Shown here piece by piece: positions 62,699 through 64,000 of a stretch of DNA of 64,000 nucleotides. The DNA comes from Haloplanus aerogenes (GTDB lineage Archaea > Halobacteriota > Halobacteria > Halobacteriales > Haloferacaceae): assembly GCF_003856835.1 (NCBI RefSeq), contig NZ_CP034145.1, forward strand, positions 124,001 through 188,000, given 5' to 3'. Position numbers and translations under genes: made by a program. Positions within the stretch are counted from its first letter, which is position 1, and every line of letters begins with the position of its first letter. The notes below the pieces were generated by a model. It searched no databases, was not told where the DNA came from, and was given only the letters and a program-made list of their open reading frames with translations.

Positions 62699-63202
62699 CT
62701 ACGCGCGCCCGTTGAGCGGACAGATGAAGTAGTTCGGTGGGCCGAAGCCCGGCCGTCCGAGCGTCACCTCGATGTACGGTTTGTCGAGGACGGCATCGGC
62801 GTTCGTCAGCGGGGCGTCGGCGTTGAACGCGTCGATGTCGGTCACCTCCGCGGCGAAGTGCGTCCACTTCCCGCCGTTCCAGTCCCGATCACCGGGAGCC
62901 GATTCGGAGACGAACGGCGACTGCTGATCGTCGCTCGCGTCATCGTTGTCGACGATCGCCCCCTCGCCGTCGTGGAGGAAGTAGATCCTGTCTTCGGGAT
63001 CGGGACGCTCGTCCAGCGTCTTCACGGCGTGTGTGCGCCAGAGTACGTCGTTCGCGTAGACGCGCCCGAACGCCCGGCCGTTCCCGCGTTCGTCGCCCTT
63101 GCCCGGATTCGCCGCGACCGGGCCGGCGAGCGTCAGTCCGCCCACGCCGAGGGCGACGCCCGACCGAAGTACCCGTCGTCGAGTCGGTGTGTGTCCTGTC
63201 AT
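62699..63202 (-). CDS. Secreted TAT-exported hypothetical protein
   Basis: A 167-residue protein from ATG 63202. The start has a twin-arginine signal (TRRRVLRSGVALGVGGLTLAG) with a probable cleavage after AAN/ANP, near residue 30. The mature part contains FLHDGEGAIVDNDDASDDQQS and ends in YFICPLNGRA with a single Cys. No catalytic site is recognised. It is probably exported folded and works at the cell surface. Confidence 0.75.
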   Translation of the reverse strand: MTGHTPTRRRVLRSGVALGVGGLTLAGPVAANPGKGDERGNGRAFGRVYANDVLWRTHAVKTLDERPDPEDRIYFLHDGEGAIVDNDDASDDQQSPFVSESAPGDRDWNGGKWTHFAAEVTDIDAFNADAPLTNADAVLDKPYIEVTLGRPGFGPPNYFICPLNGRA

Positions 63203-63307
63203 GGTTCTCCGGAAGCACCGTGCTTCCACCTCTCTCCGCGTCGGATTAGTAAAAGAACATTTTTCAGACTCCGGGGGGAGTCCACGCAAAGTCGGTCTAG
63301 AGTGTCT

Positions 63308-63664
63308 CTAGAAGGTGAGCGTCGTCTCGTGGGGGGCCGCGACACGTGACACCGCGCGCTCGTCGTCCATCGTTGCCCAGTCGGCGAGATCGGCTTCGTC
63401 GATGTCGCGGGCCACACAGCAGTCGCGCAGGGCGACGGCGTCCGCGAGGGCATCCGCGTCGCGAAGGCGCTCAATCGTCCGCCCGACGGTCGGGAGTCCC
63501 GACGCGTCGAGGGCGTGCAGGTCGGCGTCGGCAGTCAGGAGGTGGACGGCGTCGGCCATCGCCACGATGGACACGTCGTCGCCGTCGGCCAGTGCGCCCT
63601 TGGCGGCGACGAAGGGCAGAGCGGCGTCCGGGTCATCCGGCCCCGCAGTCAGCAACAGGAACAT
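63308..63664 (-). CDS. DsrE/DsrF-like small protein
   Basis: A 118-residue protein with a DsrE-type alpha/beta fold: FLLLTAGPDDPDAALPFVAAKGAL at the start and the segment MADAVHLLTADADLH. Two consecutive Cys (DCCVARDI) lie where sulfur-carrier Cys residues occur in this superfamily, but the exact DsrE Cys is not certain. TATATGTG on the minus strand, about 26 bases upstream of ATG 63664, supports the start. A sulfur-relay role is a family inference only. Confidence 0.78.
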   Translation of the reverse strand: MFLLLTAGPDDPDAALPFVAAKGALADGDDVSIVAMADAVHLLTADADLHALDASGLPTVGRTIERLRDADALADAVALRDCCVARDIDEADLADWATMDDERAVSRVAAPHETTLTF

Positions 63665-63726
63665 GGCTCACGTTCGGCCGGTCGGGCACATATATCTCTC
63701 GTCGTGGAGCGCGTCCCCGCGGGCGG

Positions 63727-64000
63727 TCAGCCCGCGGCGAGGACGTTCGCTTCGGGGAAGACGAAAAACAGGACGAGCACCGAAGTCAGCACGACGAAGT
63801 AGGGGAAGGCGGCGCGGGCGATTTTGATGTAGTCGATGTCGGTGATGCTACTCATGATGTAGAGGTTGAGCCCGTACGGTGGGGTGATGAACCCGATGGC
63901 GTCGCTGATCATGAAGATCACGCCCCACATGAGCGGCGAGATGCCGAGGGTGAAGGCCGCAGGCGCCAGCAACGGCGCGGTGAGGATCATGTTCGGAATC
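63727..64000 (-). CDS. TRAP transporter large permease, C-terminal part
   Basis: The gene runs in from the right edge; only its last ~90 residues are visible. GFITPPYGLNLYIMSSI is the conserved C-terminal region of TRAP DctM-type permeases, followed by two more transmembrane helices and a short tail. In haloarchaea this component is often fused to the small subunit, which cannot be checked here. Substrate unknown; C4-dicarboxylates or related organic acids are common for the family. Confidence 0.85.
   Translation of the reverse strand, partial: IPNMILTAPLLAPAAFTLGISPLMWGVIFMISDAIGFITPPYGLNLYIMSSITDIDYIKIARAAFPYFVVLTSVLVLFFVFPEANVLAAG

Noticed and set aside
1-64000. tRNA, rRNA, CRISPR array, transposase or integrase genes
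   Set aside because: I looked on both strands for tRNA cloverleaf features, repeated spacer units and DDE or tyrosine-recombinase motifs and found none convincing.

Overview
The window is chromosomal DNA of a halophilic archaeon (class Halobacteria). The evidence is strong GC bias at third codon positions, very acidic proteins, tight gene packing with 4-bp ATGA/GTGA overlaps, TTTAA/TTATA boxes about 27-30 bases upstream of start codons (leaderless style), twin-arginine signals, and archaeal markers: Hef, Hel308, the KEOPS subunit Cgi121 and a type II GAPDH. I see no rRNA, tRNA, CRISPR array, replication origin or intact insertion sequence. The genus cannot be fixed from the sequence alone.

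Layout. 1-8 kb: cupin and ferredoxin genes, Hef helicase-nuclease, an Sssca1-type zinc protein, malate dehydrogenase and UvrC. 8-12.9 kb: a soluble chemotaxis-type transducer, an ABC-2 exporter pair and a class V aminotransferase. 12.9-22.4 kb: a coiled-coil membrane protein, metY-metX, a complete Liv-type ABC importer (binding protein, two permeases, two ATPases) and a second metY. 22.4-30.1 kb: asparaginase, SerB, an unusual histidine kinase, SerA, a cupin whose 5' end is lost at a palindromic repeat, threonine synthase and a small HTH regulator. 30.2-36.5 kb: Hel308-Cgi121, formate-THF ligase, zinc-ribbon proteins and a siroheme-synthase dehydrogenase. 36.5-40.9 kb: an assimilatory sulfite/nitrite reductase operon with uroporphyrinogen methyltransferase, a TrpD2-like protein and a ferredoxin. 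41.5-50.2 kb: a sugar/lipid-type biosynthetic island (two glycosyltransferases, an oxidoreductase fusion, CDP-alcohol phosphatidyltransferase, MDR dehydrogenase, PTPS-like protein, methyltransferase, flippase-like membrane protein). 50.2-64 kb: GAPDH with a truncated PEP-synthase-like protein, an Nramp-like carrier, UspA, MFS, a FetAB-like ABC pair, a large hybrid histidine kinase, peroxiredoxin, a DsrE-like protein and the end of a TRAP permease.

How the genes fit together. Amino-acid and C1 metabolism dominates: SerA and SerB (serine), ThrC (threonine), MetX with two MetY paralogues (methionine/cysteine), sulfite/nitrite reduction with its own siroheme supply, formate-THF ligase and an amino-acid importer. 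DNA repair is represented by Hef, UvrC and Hel308. The most system-like uncharacterised block is 41.7-50.2 kb. Its genes overlap or nearly touch, and together look able to build, attach, methylate, move and glycosylate a polar head group, but the product is unknown. The most unusual non-coding signal is a pair of ~80-bp palindromic elements (28000-28081 and 50151-50230) whose long hairpin stem shows compensatory base-pair changes.
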